A stretch of 64,000 nt of DNA from Nocardia vinacea (GCF_035920345.1 NZ_CP109149.1:8122001-8186000), one strand, 5' to 3'. Counted from the first letter of the stretch, positions 1 to 9,590 are shown. The notes: generated by a model from the sequence alone, not told the origin. Program-made: numbers and translations.

Positions 1-2712
1 CCCCGCTACGGCCGCGAGCGGCTGCGCGTGCCCTTCGGTGTCGGCGCGGACGGCGCGCCCATCGAACTCGATATCAAGGAAGCCGCCGAAAGCGGTATGG
101 GCCCGCACGGATTGTGCATCGGCGCAACCGGTTCCGGTAAGTCGGAATTCCTGCGCACCCTGGTGCTCAGCCTGCTGGCCACGCATTCGCCGGACCAGCT
201 GAACCTGGTGCTCGTCGACTTCAAGGGTGGTGCGACCTTCCTCGGCTTGGACGGCGTACCGCATGTCGCGGCCGTCATCACCAACCTCGAAGAGGAAGCC
301 GACCTCGTCGACCGTATGCGCGACGCCCTGGCCGGTGAGATGAACCGCCGCCAGGAAGTGTTGCGCCAGGCGGGCAACTTCGCCAACGTCTCCGAATACG
401 AGAAGGCGCGCGCCGCCGGTGCCGACCTCGACCCGCTGCCCGCACTGTTCGTTGTCCTCGACGAGTTCTCCGAATTGCTCACCCAGCACCCGGATTTCGC
501 CGAACTGTTCGTGATGATCGGCCGCCTCGGCCGCTCGCTGCACGTGCACCTGCTGCTGGCCTCGCAGCGCCTCGAAGAAGGCAAGCTGAAAGGTCTGGAG
601 AGCCACCTCTCCTACCGCATCGGTTTGAAGACCTTCTCCGCCAACGAATCCCGTCAGGTCCTCGGCGTCCCCGACGCCTACAATCTGCCCGGCATCCCCG
701 GCGGTGGTTACCTCAAGTCCGACTCCGGCGAGATCCAGCGCTTCCAGGCCTCCTACGTCTCCGGCCCTTACGTCGGCGGCGGCTCCCAGCGCGAGGTCAC
801 CCAAGCCGGTGTCGCGGGCGGCGAAATCGACATCAAGGCACGCCCTTTCACTGCCACCCATGTCGACTTCCGCGCCATCGACCGGGTCCCGCTGCCGTCC
901 GAGCCGACGCACGATCCCGAACCGCAGTCCGAGGACGGCGAACAGATCTCCAACCTCAATATGCTGGCCTCCCGCATCCGCGGCCACGGCCGCGCGGCCC
1001 ACGAGATCTGGCTCCCGCCATTGGAAGAGGCCCCCACCCTCGACCAACTCATCCCGCGCAGTGTGCTCACCGGCGAGTACTCCGCCGTCGCCACCCTGCG
1101 TGCGCCCATGGGCATCGTCGACCGCCCCTACGACCAGCGTCGTGACCCCTTCGTCGTGGACCTGTCGGGTTCACGAGGCAATGTGGCGGTCGTCGGTGGC
1201 CCGCAGTCGGGTAAGTCGACGGCTCTGCGCACCATGATCATGGCCCTGTCCCTCACCCACACGGCCGAACAGGTGCAGTTCTACTGCCTCGACTTCGGTG
1301 GCGGCACCATGGCCAGCCTCGAAGGCCTGCCGCACGTGGGTTCGGTGGCCAGCCGTCTCGACGAGGACAAGGTCCGCCGCACCATCGCCGAAATGACCAC
1401 CATCGTCCGCCAGCGCGAAGCGCGGTTCCGTCAACTCGGTATCGAGTCGATGACCGAATTCCGCCGCCTCCGTGCCATGGACCCGGCGAGCAGCCCCGCC
1501 GCAGCCGGTGCGCACGAGGACCCCTTCGGCGATGTCTTCCTGGTCATCGACGGCTTCGGCTCGATTCGGCAGGACTTCGACCCCCTCGAACAGCCCATCA
1601 TGAATCTCGCGGTCCAGGGCCTGTCCTACGGCGTCCACGTGGTCATCGCCCTCGCCCGCTGGGCCGAGGCCCGCCCCGCTCTGAAAGACCAGATCGGCAC
1701 CCGCATCGAGCTCCGCCTCGGTGACCCTATGGACTCCGATCTCGGCCGCAAGTTCGCTTCGCTTGTGCCGCAGGGCCGTCCGGGTCGCGGTATGACGCCC
1801 GAGTGCCTGCACATGCTGACCGGTCTGCCGCGCATCGACAGCAGCGCGGATCACGACAACCTCGGCCAGGCCGTCGCCGATGCGGTGGCGACCATCGCTC
1901 GACTGACCCCGGGCCGCCCCGCGCCCGCGGCCAGGATGCTGCCGGAAATGCTGCCGCGCGAGCAACTGCTGCAGCTCGCGGGCAACTGGCCGTCGCAGGT
2001 CAACCCGGAAGTCAAGTGCATGCGAATTCCGCTCGGTATCAACGAATCCGAGCTGGCGCCGGTCTATCTCGACTTCAACGAGAGCCCGCACTTCATCGTC
2101 CTCGGTGACACCGAGAGCGGTAAGACGTCGTTGCTCCGGTCGATCATCGACAGCATCGCGGCGTCGAATACCCCGGACCAGGCGCGCTTCATCCTCGGCG
2201 ACTACCGCCGGACAATGCTGGGACTCGTGCCCGACGGATACCTCGCCGGATACGGTTCCACCGCACCGCAGTTCACCCAGAACATGACCGATCTCGCCGC
2301 CTATGTCGCGCAGCGGACGCCGGGACCCGACGTCACGCCACAGCAGTTGCGCGACCGCTCGTGGTGGCGTGGCCCGGAGCTGTACGTCATCGTCGACGAC
2401 TACGACCTGGTCGCCTCCTCCAGCGGCAACCCGGTGTCGGCACTGGTCGAGCACCTGCCGCATGCGCGTGACCTCGGTTTCCACGTGATCATCGCGCGCC
2501 GTTCCGGTGGCGCCAGCCGGGCCATGTACGAGGCGACGGTCGCGCGCATGAAGGATCTCGGTTCGGCCGCTCTGGTCATGAGCTGCAATAAGGACGAGGG
2601 CGTGCTCTTCGGCACCACCCGGCCCGGTATCAAACCGCCTGGGCGTGGCACCTACGTCACGCGCAATAGTGAGGGCTTGATTCAGCTGGCCTGGATGCCA
2701 CCGGCCGAGTGA
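1..2712 (+). CDS. eccC4: ESX-4 type VII secretion ATPase EccC (5'-truncated)
   Basis: This is the C-terminal part of an EccC motor ATPase (FtsK/SpoIIIE type), which drives export of WXG100 substrates through the inner membrane. The frame is open from base 1, so the N-terminal membrane segments lie outside the window. Three tandem ATPase domains are visible. Walker A motifs are GATGSGKS (about residue 39 of the visible part), GGPQSGKST (about 399) and GDTESGKTS (about 702). Walker B-like strands are VVLDEF, LVIDGF and VIVDDY. Domain 1 has the most canonical acidic Walker B, as expected for EccC, where domain 1 hydrolyses ATP and the later domains bind substrate. The next gene, an Rv3446c-type protein, begins on the stop codon, and the neighbours (rplM-rpsI-glmM further along) match the ESX-4 locus. 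Confidence 0.95.
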   Translation, partial: PRYGRERLRVPFGVGADGAPIELDIKEAAESGMGPHGLCIGATGSGKSEFLRTLVLSLLATHSPDQLNLVLVDFKGGATFLGLDGVPHVAAVITNLEEEADLVDRMRDALAGEMNRRQEVLRQAGNFANVSEYEKARAAGADLDPLPALFVVLDEFSELLTQHPDFAELFVMIGRLGRSLHVHLLLASQRLEEGKLKGLESHLSYRIGLKTFSANESRQVLGVPDAYNLPGIPGGGYLKSDSGEIQRFQASYVSGPYVGGGSQREVTQAGVAGGEIDIKARPFTATHVDFRAIDRVPLPSEPTHDPEPQSEDGEQISNLNMLASRIRGHGRAAHEIWLPPLEEAPTLDQLIPRSVLTGEYSAVATLRAPMGIVDRPYDQRRDPFVVDLSGSRGNVAVVGGPQSGKSTALRTMIMALSLTHTAEQVQFYCLDFGGGTMASLEGLPHVGSVASRLDEDKVRRTIAEMTTIVRQREARFRQLGIESMTEFRRLRAMDPASSPAAAGAHEDPFGDVFLVIDGFGSIRQDFDPLEQPIMNLAVQGLSYGVHVVIALARWAEARPALKDQIGTRIELRLGDPMDSDLGRKFASLVPQGRPGRGMTPECLHMLTGLPRIDSSADHDNLGQAVADAVATIARLTPGRPAPAARMLPEMLPREQLLQLAGNWPSQVNPEVKCMRIPLGINESELAPVYLDFNESPHFIVLGDTESGKTSLLRSIIDSIAASNTPDQARFILGDYRRTMLGLVPDGYLAGYGSTAPQFTQNMTDLAAYVAQRTPGPDVTPQQLRDRSWWRGPELYVIVDDYDLVASSSGNPVSALVEHLPHARDLGFHVIIARRSGGASRAMYEATVARMKDLGSAALVMSCNKDEGVLFGTTRPGIKPPGRGTYVTRNSEGLIQLAWMPPAE

Positions 2713-4160
2713 TGTCGAACGTAGATCTGGTGGTGACCGACACCCGCATCTGGGCGCGCGGTCCTGCCACACATTGGGATGTGCCGCCCTCGGTGGTGCT
2801 CGGCAGCAACGGCGATCTCGTTGTCGGCGAACCACTTACGCCGCCGACGCAGGTCAGCTCCGCCGTCCAGTACGTCGCGGCGGATCGGATCGCCTTGCTG
2901 CCGCGCGTGCCGAGTCTCGCCGAGGCGATGGGGTCGGTCGTCGGCACCGTGATGCGCAACCTCGGTGTCCCGGTTCCGTGTGCGCAGCTCACCGTCGTAT
3001 GTCCGACCGAGTGGGGTGGTCGTCGGCGAGCGGTATTCGCCGAGGCTGCCCGCCGCTTCGCCGCGGATGTGGTGTTCGAGGACATGGCGATTCGCGCGGT
3101 GGTCGCCGATGTCGGCACCGCCCGCAGCCGCCGCACGGTCGTCTTGGAATGCGGCCCGCTCTCGACCACCGCGACCGCCGTGGTGCGCAGCCATCAGGGC
3201 ATCGGAATCGAATCGTGTGAGCACGAACCGAATCTCGCCGTCGCCGATGTGGAGCCGGAGTCGAGTGGCTTCTACGATCTGTGCGAGCTCATCGATCGCG
3301 TGCTCGCGGGTCAGCCAGCCGATTTTGTTCAGGCCGTCGGAGTTTCCGATCCGGCGAAGCTGGACATGATTCGTTCGGCGGTGCAACAGGTCTGCACACA
3401 GGCGATCGAAGTGCGTCCGATCGCGGGCGCGGATCTGGTGCGTGGACCACAGCAGGAACCCGAATATCAGACCGAAGTCGCGCCATTGCCGACCACCGAG
3501 TGGATGCAGCCGCTGCGTCAGCGGGCCGCGGCCATGCAGCCGCCCGGTCGAAATACCAAGGCCTATGCGATCGCTGGTATTGCCGGAGTGCTGGTGGTCG
3601 CCGCAGTGGCTGCCGGTGCCGTATTCGCATTCGGCGGCTCGGACGATACCCGTGCGGTCTCGGCAGCGAGCACATCAGCGGCCGCAGGCACGACTGCGCA
3701 GTCGCCGGTCACCCAACCGCCGACGACCTCGAAGTCAACATCGGAAACCGTTGGACGCGTACGCTTTCAGATCCCAGCAGGGTGGCGCCTGACGCAGGCC
3801 ATCGACCCCACCAAATCGCGAGTCGACCTCGTCCCGTCGGACGGCACCCGCGCCCGCATCACCCTGATCCAGACCTCGGTCGCCCCCGGCACCGGATACG
3901 AGCAGGTCGCCGCCAATCTCGAAACTCAGATGAAGCAGCAGCCCAACGGCAAGCTGAGCGATCTGAAGCGCGACGTGGTCTTCGGCGGTAAGTCCGGGCT
4001 CGCCTACACCGAACAGCCCGGTGACGGTTCGACGGTTATCTGGCATGTGCTGGTGGAGCACGGTCTTCAGGTCAGCACCGGTTGCCAGTACATCGGTGGC
4101 TTCGACTCGATCAAACAACCTTGCGAGCAGTTCGCGGCCTCGGTACAGGTGAGTCCCTGA
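2712..4160 (+). CDS. T7SS-associated protein, Rv3446c family
   Basis: About 482 residues. The N-terminal half looks like a degenerate actin/Hsp70-type fold. A single membrane helix lies near residues 283-307, followed by a Thr/Ser-rich linker and a C-terminal extracellular domain of the kind found in Rv3446c-family T7SS-associated proteins (it opens near VGRVRFQIPAGW and carries two late cysteines). The start is ATG at 2712, which shares its A with the TGA stop of eccC; an in-frame GTG at 2709 is an alternative. The stop/start overlap indicates translational coupling with the ATPase. The position next to EccC fits ESX-4. The molecular role is not established. Confidence 0.85.
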   Translation: MSNVDLVVTDTRIWARGPATHWDVPPSVVLGSNGDLVVGEPLTPPTQVSSAVQYVAADRIALLPRVPSLAEAMGSVVGTVMRNLGVPVPCAQLTVVCPTEWGGRRRAVFAEAARRFAADVVFEDMAIRAVVADVGTARSRRTVVLECGPLSTTATAVVRSHQGIGIESCEHEPNLAVADVEPESSGFYDLCELIDRVLAGQPADFVQAVGVSDPAKLDMIRSAVQQVCTQAIEVRPIAGADLVRGPQQEPEYQTEVAPLPTTEWMQPLRQRAAAMQPPGRNTKAYAIAGIAGVLVVAAVAAGAVFAFGGSDDTRAVSAASTSAAAGTTAQSPVTQPPTTSKSTSETVGRVRFQIPAGWRLTQAIDPTKSRVDLVPSDGTRARITLIQTSVAPGTGYEQVAANLETQMKQQPNGKLSDLKRDVVFGGKSGLAYTEQPGDGSTVIWHVLVEHGLQVSTGCQYIGGFDSIKQPCEQFAASVQVSP

Positions 4161-4207
4161 GTGCTGTTGTCCCAGTGCAGGATCGGCAGCACCCACACGC
4201 ATAAATA

Positions 4208-4243
4208 ATTCGAGCCCCCGGCAAATGTGCCAGGGGCTCGAAT
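4208..4243. terminator. Bidirectional intrinsic terminator between convergent genes
   Basis: An 11-bp stem, ATTCGAGCCCC / GGGGCTCGAAT, encloses a second 4-bp stem (GGCA/TGCC) around an AATG loop. It lies between the stop of the T7SS-associated gene (+) and the stop of the Esx gene (-). On the minus strand it runs into an A/T-rich stretch (ATTATTTATG). It can serve both convergent transcripts. Confidence 0.75.
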
Positions 4244-4257
4244 AGTCCGAGTGGAAC

Positions 4258-4548
4258 TCAGAAGATGTTCGACAGCGCGACGTCGGTGCCCTGGAGCTCC
4301 GAGTTGCCCTTGTCGATGAGCTGACCGGCGCCCTGCAGGGTGGTGTTCAGCTGAATGGACATCTGGTTCCAGTTGACCTGGAACTGGTGGAACGCGTCGT
4401 TCGCCGCACCGCTACCGTAGACTTCGATGTACTGTTCGACCTTCTTGTGGAAGGACTCGAGCTCGGTCTGAATGTCTCCGGCGCGCCTGACGATTGTCCG
4501 AGCACCTTCTGCGACGCCATCGAAATTGGCGGAGATGGTCTGGCTCAT
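4258..4548 (-). CDS. WXG100-family Esx protein (EsxT-like, lacking the W of WXG)
   Basis: A 96-residue all-helical protein of ESAT-6 size. It is predicted to form a helical-hairpin heterodimer with the product of the gene just upstream and to be exported by the adjacent ESX-4 machine. In the hairpin turn, where WXG is expected, it has VYGSG near residue 44, so the tryptophan is replaced by tyrosine. The start ATG at 4548 is chosen because AAGGAG lies seven bases upstream; longer readings run into the upstream gene. It is second in a two-gene operon, 31 bp downstream of the other Esx gene. By position the pair corresponds to EsxU/EsxT of Rv3444c-Rv3445c; I cannot say which is which from sequence alone. 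Confidence 0.85.
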   Translation of the reverse strand: MSQTISANFDGVAEGARTIVRRAGDIQTELESFHKKVEQYIEVYGSGAANDAFHQFQVNWNQMSIQLNTTLQGAGQLIDKGNSELQGTDVALSNIF

Positions 4549-4579
4549 TGGAGTCTCCTTGGGAGTAAGTCGGGAATGA

Positions 4580-4912
4580 TTAGAGGGCGGGCAGATCCAG
4601 GCTGGAAACCTGGGCGTGCACCTTGCTGGAGAACTCGTCGTCCTGATCCTGGAACGAGGTGCCCATCTTGACGAGCTTCTCAGCGGTCTCCGCCAGCTTG
4701 TCATTCATCTTGTCGGCCTGGTAGTAGTAGCGCTCCATGAACGCGTTGAACGCGTCACGGGCCGCACCCTGCCAGTTGGCACCATTCGTCACGTTGTCTT
4801 CGTCGGTCTTCAGCTGCCTGATGGCTGCCATCAGGCTGTCGTGCTGCTCCTGGAACTCCTGCGCCTTCTGGCGGATGAGTTCGGGGCTCGCTTCAAGTTT
4901 CCCTGTAGCCAT
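4580..4912 (-). CDS. WXG100-family Esx protein with canonical WQG turn
   Basis: A 110-residue WXG100 protein with the turn motif NWQG near residue 47 and a second, charged helix. It is the probable partner of the downstream 96-residue Esx protein and a substrate of the ESX-4 EccC encoded at the left edge. A YYQAD stretch (YxxxD) follows the turn, but in classical substrates the YxxxD/E export signal sits in the C-terminal tail, so I do not assign it. The strong ribosome binding site AGGAGG lies eight bases before the ATG. It is first in the operon, so the promoter should lie in 4913-5269. Confidence 0.9.
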   Translation of the reverse strand: MATGKLEASPELIRQKAQEFQEQHDSLMAAIRQLKTDEDNVTNGANWQGAARDAFNAFMERYYYQADKMNDKLAETAEKLVKMGTSFQDQDDEFSSKVHAQVSSLDLPAL

Positions 4913-5269
4913 TGTGGCTCCTCCTGGTTCTACTGATGGTCAAACATTGCAGGTGCCAGCTGACCTGTTCATATGGTTGGACGCTTCATCGGCTCGATCG
5001 GTTCCATCCAGTTTTCGGACAACCTGATGGGCTCCTGCGCGTCACGCCGCCTGCGCGTTATCGACTGGTGCACCGTGCATGGAGGCTGCATGAACTCCCC
5101 CTGGACATCTCGTACCGCGGTGCCGCCACATCGGTCGCTGCCAGCGTTCCCCTCCTTCCCCCTTCGCTCGCTTTTCCACCTGAACTGGCTAGTGGGCTGG
5201 CTGCGAACACCCTACCGAACGGCGCGGCGTCACGTCTACCGCGCAACCGACGAACACCGAGGCAGCGCG
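4913..5269. other. Gene-free spacer upstream of the Esx operon
   Basis: This 357-bp spacer lies between the Esx operon (minus, starting at 4912) and the 3' end of the kinase gene (minus). It must hold the Esx promoter. Open frames here lack start signals and coding character. I saw no convincing hairpin or operator. Confidence 0.5.
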
Positions 5270-6877
5270 CTACTTCGTGACGACTTTGGCGATGGTGGGG
5301 ACCATCTTTTCGACCAGCACGTTCGTCGACTGGTCGGTCCAGACCTGGAATGCCTGGACGGTCGCCGGATCATCCACGACAACGACTTTGGCCGAGCTGG
5401 TCAGTATCGAGCCCGGCAGGCCACGCAGCCCACCGTTGCCCGCCTCGCTGTCGGATCGCAGCACGATGACAACATCGGTGTCGATATCGGTCGAGTAGCT
5501 GCTGACCGACAGCTGTCGCGGTGATTTCTCGTCGCCGACAGCCTTGTACTTGGTGCTGTACCGGAAACCGATGTCCTGCAGGAATTTCGACTGAGAGCTG
5601 GGATTCAGGGCTACCGAAAGCGTGGCATTGCCATAGTTGAAGGCAGTCACGGTCTTTCCGTCGAATTGCGGATAATCGCTGCGGACCTGGGCCAGTTTGT
5701 CGCGGCTGCCCGCGTCGTTGGTTCCGCCCTGCCGGGTGAAGAAGAAGGTGCCTGCCGCGACGGCCGCCACGACCACCAGGGCGATGATGGCGGGCATGAG
5801 GAAACGGCGTGTACCCGAGCGGTTTCCGTTGCCATTGCGCTGGGTCGCTATGAGACTCTGATCGGTGTTTTCACGTCCAGGCGGCCCATATCCGGTATTC
5901 GCGGCATACGCCGGGATCGGGGTGCGGGGATCGGTGCCGTATCCCGGGATGGGCGTATTGGGATTCGTCGCGTATCCGGGGATCGGCGTGCGCATGTCCG
6001 TCGCGTATCCGGCCTCCGGTGCCCGGAACTGGTTGCCGTACAGTGCGGCCTCGGCCGCTTGGGTGAACTCGCGGCAGGTCGCATAGCGCTGTGCCGGGTC
6101 CTTGGCCATCACCTTCTCGATCACCGCGTCCAGCGCGGGCGGCAGACCGGGACGGACGGCGCTCAGCTTCGGCGGCGGCTCGTGCAGATGCCCCATCATG
6201 ACCACAGCAGGCATGGTCGACGGATAAGGATTCTGCCCCGTCAGCATCTTGAAGAATGAGCAGCCGAGACTGTAGATATCGGCACGGGGGTCGAGGCTGG
6301 TCCCGACCAACTGCTCAGGCGGCGCATAGGCGACAGTGGCCATGAAATTGCCTGTCGCCGTGAGGTCTTGGCCGTCCTCGGAGGACTTCGCGACGCCGAA
6401 GTCGGTCAGCAGCACCCGCTCCTCGTCGCCCTCCTCGGCGGCGGACAGCAAGAAGTTGGCCGGTTTCACATCGCGGTGCAGCAGGCCGCGGCGGTGCGCG
6501 TAGTCGAGACCCTTGCCAACCTCGGAGACGATGCGCAGCGCTCGCTGCGGCGTCATTACGGTCGGCCCCTTCTTGGCCTCGTCCGCCGCGTCGATGCCAT
6601 CGACATACTGCATTGCGATCCACAGCTGACCGGCCTCTTCGCCGCGGTTATAGACGGCGACGATATTCGGATGATCGAGTCCAGCAGCGAGATTCGCCTC
6701 ACGCTCGAACCGTGCACGAAACTCGTCATCGGTGGAGAGATCGGCGCTGAGGACCTTCAGTGCGTCGCGGCGCGGCAGAATGGGGTTCTGTGCCAGGTAG
6801 ACGGTGCCCATCCCACCCGCGCCGAGAACCTGAAGTACCCGGTAGCCGCCTACGATTGCGCCGGGCCGCAACGCCAT
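5270..6877 (-). CDS. Receptor-type Ser/Thr protein kinase (PknB-like)
   Basis: A 535-residue transmembrane Hanks-type kinase. The kinase domain spans residues 11-280, with a glycine loop LGAGGMGTVY (18-27), catalytic lysine K41 (ALKVL), catalytic loop HRDVKPANF (134-142), DFG (159-161) and APPE (185-188), so it looks active. The juxtamembrane linker contains three consecutive 11-residue repeats, GY[AG]T...TPIP (290-322), each with a threonine before Pro-Ile-Pro. One membrane helix lies at about 359-380, followed by an extracellular domain of about 155 residues with no PASTA repeats. It is last in line after six lipoprotein genes on the same strand and has FHA proteins nearby. FHA domains bind phosphothreonine, so they are candidate partners. 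Its C-terminal end resembles a relict at 13394-13540. Confidence 0.93.
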   Translation of the reverse strand: MALRPGAIVGGYRVLQVLGAGGMGTVYLAQNPILPRRDALKVLSADLSTDDEFRARFEREANLAAGLDHPNIVAVYNRGEEAGQLWIAMQYVDGIDAADEAKKGPTVMTPQRALRIVSEVGKGLDYAHRRGLLHRDVKPANFLLSAAEEGDEERVLLTDFGVAKSSEDGQDLTATGNFMATVAYAPPEQLVGTSLDPRADIYSLGCSFFKMLTGQNPYPSTMPAVVMMGHLHEPPPKLSAVRPGLPPALDAVIEKVMAKDPAQRYATCREFTQAAEAALYGNQFRAPEAGYATDMRTPIPGYATNPNTPIPGYGTDPRTPIPAYAANTGYGPPGRENTDQSLIATQRNGNGNRSGTRRFLMPAIIALVVVAAVAAGTFFFTRQGGTNDAGSRDKLAQVRSDYPQFDGKTVTAFNYGNATLSVALNPSSQSKFLQDIGFRYSTKYKAVGDEKSPRQLSVSSYSTDIDTDVVIVLRSDSEAGNGGLRGLPGSILTSSAKVVVVDDPATVQAFQVWTDQSTNVLVEKMVPTIAKVVTK

Positions 6878-7119
6878 TCGGTCCTCCTCAACGATGTCGA
6901 ACGCCCGGACATGCGAGCCTTCGGGAGAAATCTAGCAAGTCGTCGGTGGGTATTCGACTCGCATCTCGTCATGTACACACTGGTGGGCACGGTATGTCCG
7001 GCCGCTCAACGCGCGCTTGACAATAGCTTGTATCGGGCGGTGGCCCTTTGATACATGTCCTGGATGTTGCTGCCGTGGATGCAGCGCCTGCCCACAGTCT
7101 CTTGCTCACGCGATTACCC

Positions 7120-8346
7120 TCACACGCTGGTCAACAGGGCATATTGCGCCGACACCTTCTGATGGAGATCCTGCAACTGCTTCCCGAAAGCTTGCACGGT
7201 GTACCGGTCCACCTGTAGGACACAGATATTCATGGACACGGTCTGCTTGTCGCCGGATCCGGTCATATCCGCATAGCATTCGACGTGCTCGCCGAGTCCG
7301 GAAGGCACTCCGACCATCTTTCGGTTCGGTTCCGGGTTCTTGGACGGCTGCCACTGCTGCCAGAGAGTCTCCGCCCCCTTGGCGGTCTTGCTACGAAATA
7401 CCGCGGCGTCGCCGAACGCGACGAGATCCACCTCGCCCTTCTCCAGCGTCCCCATCGTGGTCGGATTGGAATCCAAGAGACTCAGCATGCCGCGGCCTTC
7501 GTACAGGCCGTCCGGCTCACCGCGCAGCGGCACCTCCGGATTGCTCGGAATCGTGCGTCCGAGTAGTCCCGGCGGATCGAGGGGAATGTGCTGGAGTTCT
7601 CCAGCGGGTGTCGGGTGGAACTTGTCGAGCAATGGAATCTGCACGTCCAGCGCCTGTTCTACCTGTTTGGTCAGTGCTGGCAGATCCGGTGCGGAGATGT
7701 CGTCCTCCACCTTGATGAATACGACGTACCGGTCGTGCACGGTCCAGGAACCGATGGACGAGATATCCGGCCGCCAGTGCGCGGTTGTGTTCGCGTGCTT
7801 GGTAATCGGAACGGGTTGGTTATCGCGGTTGTAGGTGAAGTCGTCGTGCTCGAGTGTCGGACCGACCGTCCCCGCGGTCTTCGCGTCCGGGAACATCAAC
7901 ACCGCGATATTCAGAGTTCGCCGCTTGTCTTCCTGCGCGCCGCCGGTGGACCAGGCGTTGATCCAACCCGCGGTCAGATCCTTGGCTACCTCATCGAAGG
8001 TGTCATTGATGACGAGCTTGCCCAACGTCTTTCGGTTAAGCACGATATGCGAGCGGAAGTTCCATGCGTCTTCGACATATGAGGGGTCGGCTTCATAGGG
8101 AAGGGCCACGTAGTCGGCGAGTCGCTGCGCCTCCCGCGCGCGAGCTTGTTTGTCGCTCTTGGCATTACCGATTGTGCGCGGCTTGGTCTGGTAGTTGCCG
8201 ACATCGAGCTTGGACACATCGGATTGAACCCGAGTGGGTGTGCCGGTCACTTCGGCGCCGCAGCCGCCGGCGCCCAATAGCAGCACACCGGCGGTGACCA
8301 AGACCCAAGCCGTCCCAACCGGCGTCGATTTACCTGCGAGCTTCAA
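7120..8346 (-). CDS. Putative lipoprotein, DUF7373-like (array member 6)
   Basis: 408 residues with a lipoprotein signal peptide. The hydrophobic segment ends in GAGGC, predicting lipidation at Cys29. The mature start (SKLDVGNYQTKPRTIG) matches the SKLxxGNYxTxPR pattern of neighbouring array members, and the C-terminus ends QYALL plus two or three residues like its paralogs. I recall this protein type as DUF7373, which is abundant in Nocardia; its function is unknown. It is the most downstream lipoprotein, 242 bp from the kinase. Within the array it is more divergent than the two strict type-A copies. Confidence 0.82.
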   Translation of the reverse strand: MKLAGKSTPVGTAWVLVTAGVLLLGAGGCGAEVTGTPTRVQSDVSKLDVGNYQTKPRTIGNAKSDKQARAREAQRLADYVALPYEADPSYVEDAWNFRSHIVLNRKTLGKLVINDTFDEVAKDLTAGWINAWSTGGAQEDKRRTLNIAVLMFPDAKTAGTVGPTLEHDDFTYNRDNQPVPITKHANTTAHWRPDISSIGSWTVHDRYVVFIKVEDDISAPDLPALTKQVEQALDVQIPLLDKFHPTPAGELQHIPLDPPGLLGRTIPSNPEVPLRGEPDGLYEGRGMLSLLDSNPTTMGTLEKGEVDLVAFGDAAVFRSKTAKGAETLWQQWQPSKNPEPNRKMVGVPSGLGEHVECYADMTGSGDKQTVSMNICVLQVDRYTVQAFGKQLQDLHQKVSAQYALLTSV

Positions 8347-8391
8347 CGCCCTCCCCTTCGTTCGCCTAGTCCTCGCGGATCCTACTAGCGC

Positions 8392-9582
8392 TCAACGGTG
8401 TGCGAGCATCTTGTATTGGGCAGCGGTCCGCTGATACAACTCCTGCACACTGTGGCCGGTCACTCGCGCGACGTAACGGTCGTAGGCCAGGAAGCACACC
8501 AGTGGATAGCGACCTGAGCTCCACTTCGGATCGGTGTCGTCGAAGCATTGGGTGCCGGGCATGTTGGGCGGACTATCGATCTTCTTGTAGCCCGCGGAGT
8601 CCATATCGACGAAGGCGGCGATCAGGCGGGTGGTGCTGTCGGCATCTCGGGTGCGATACACCCGCGCGCTCGAGTATGCGACGAAATCTACTCCGGCATT
8701 GTCGAATGCGGCCTTTGCGGGGCCGGGGAGGAGTTCGAAGTGTAGTGCCGCCTGTGCGGGCAAAATTGTCGAACTATCGTAGTTCCGGTCGAACTTCTCT
8801 TTGTCCTCGAGTGGTAGTGCGCGACCGAGCATGCCATCCACGTCGATGGGCAGCGATCCGAGCTGGTCCACCGGTGTCGCTGAATAGCTTTTCAGCATGT
8901 CGATCTGCTTGGTGAAGTACTTCTTGACGAACTCGGCCAAAGGCGCCGGTTCGGCCGGTTCGCTGACCGGGTCGTCCATATGAACGAAGAGCACCATTGT
9001 TTCGTGTGCCAGCCACGCGTCGAGATACTTCTTGCTCACCGCCCATTTCGCACGGGCCTGTGGGAAGTCGGGTATCTGGACCGGATCGCCGGGCAGGTTC
9101 ACGGCCTGTCGATCGGCCAGGCGACGGACCGCCGTCGCGGCTTCCGAAGCGGTCGGGAATCGGAGCACTTCCATGTGGACTTGCCTGCCGAGTAATGGGC
9201 TACTGCGACGCTCGGCACTGGCTTCCCAGCCGGCGACGAAGCCCTTGGTCAGCTCGGTCCATTCCTCGTCGCTGAAGGAATACGGTGCGGACAGTGCTTC
9301 GGGAGTCACCCGTCGATCGACGTTCACACGGCGCTGGAAGGAAAACCGGCTGTCTATGTCGATGGGCAACGGGGTGGCATTGCCGATTCGAACCGACTCC
9401 AGCGCGGCTCCCGATCGTGCCGTTCGGATGGCCTCGATGTCCCGAGGTGTCGTCGGATAGTTTCCGGAGTCCAGCTTCGAGATATCGATGGCGGGGGCCG
9501 TAGCGGCAGTGTCACCGCCACAACCGGTGGTGGCGGCGATCGCGGCGGTGATGATCACGCACAGGCTGTACCGAAGTCGCAT
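8392..9582 (-). CDS. Putative lipoprotein, DUF7373-like type A (array member 5)
   Basis: 396 residues from ATG 9582, with a lipobox ending TTGC (Cys21). The mature N-terminus is IDISKLDSGNYPTTPRDI, nearly identical to the copy at 10908-12110. The start lies eight bases after the TGA of the upstream type-B gene (9591), the same spacing as in the other A/B pair. A GTG at 9594 that overlaps that stop is an alternative, but it gives a worse signal peptide. Predicted to be anchored to the outer leaflet of the plasma membrane; function unknown. Confidence 0.82.
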   Translation of the reverse strand: MRLRYSLCVIITAAIAATTGCGGDTAATAPAIDISKLDSGNYPTTPRDIEAIRTARSGAALESVRIGNATPLPIDIDSRFSFQRRVNVDRRVTPEALSAPYSFSDEEWTELTKGFVAGWEASAERRSSPLLGRQVHMEVLRFPTASEAATAVRRLADRQAVNLPGDPVQIPDFPQARAKWAVSKKYLDAWLAHETMVLFVHMDDPVSEPAEPAPLAEFVKKYFTKQIDMLKSYSATPVDQLGSLPIDVDGMLGRALPLEDKEKFDRNYDSSTILPAQAALHFELLPGPAKAAFDNAGVDFVAYSSARVYRTRDADSTTRLIAAFVDMDSAGYKKIDSPPNMPGTQCFDDTDPKWSSGRYPLVCFLAYDRYVARVTGHSVQELYQRTAAQYKMLAHR

Positions 9583-9590
9583 GGTCGGCC

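Noticed and set aside
1171..2835. Minus-strand open frame of 554 codons opposite eccC
   Set aside because: An antisense shadow due to high third-position GC; the plus frame is clearly EccC.
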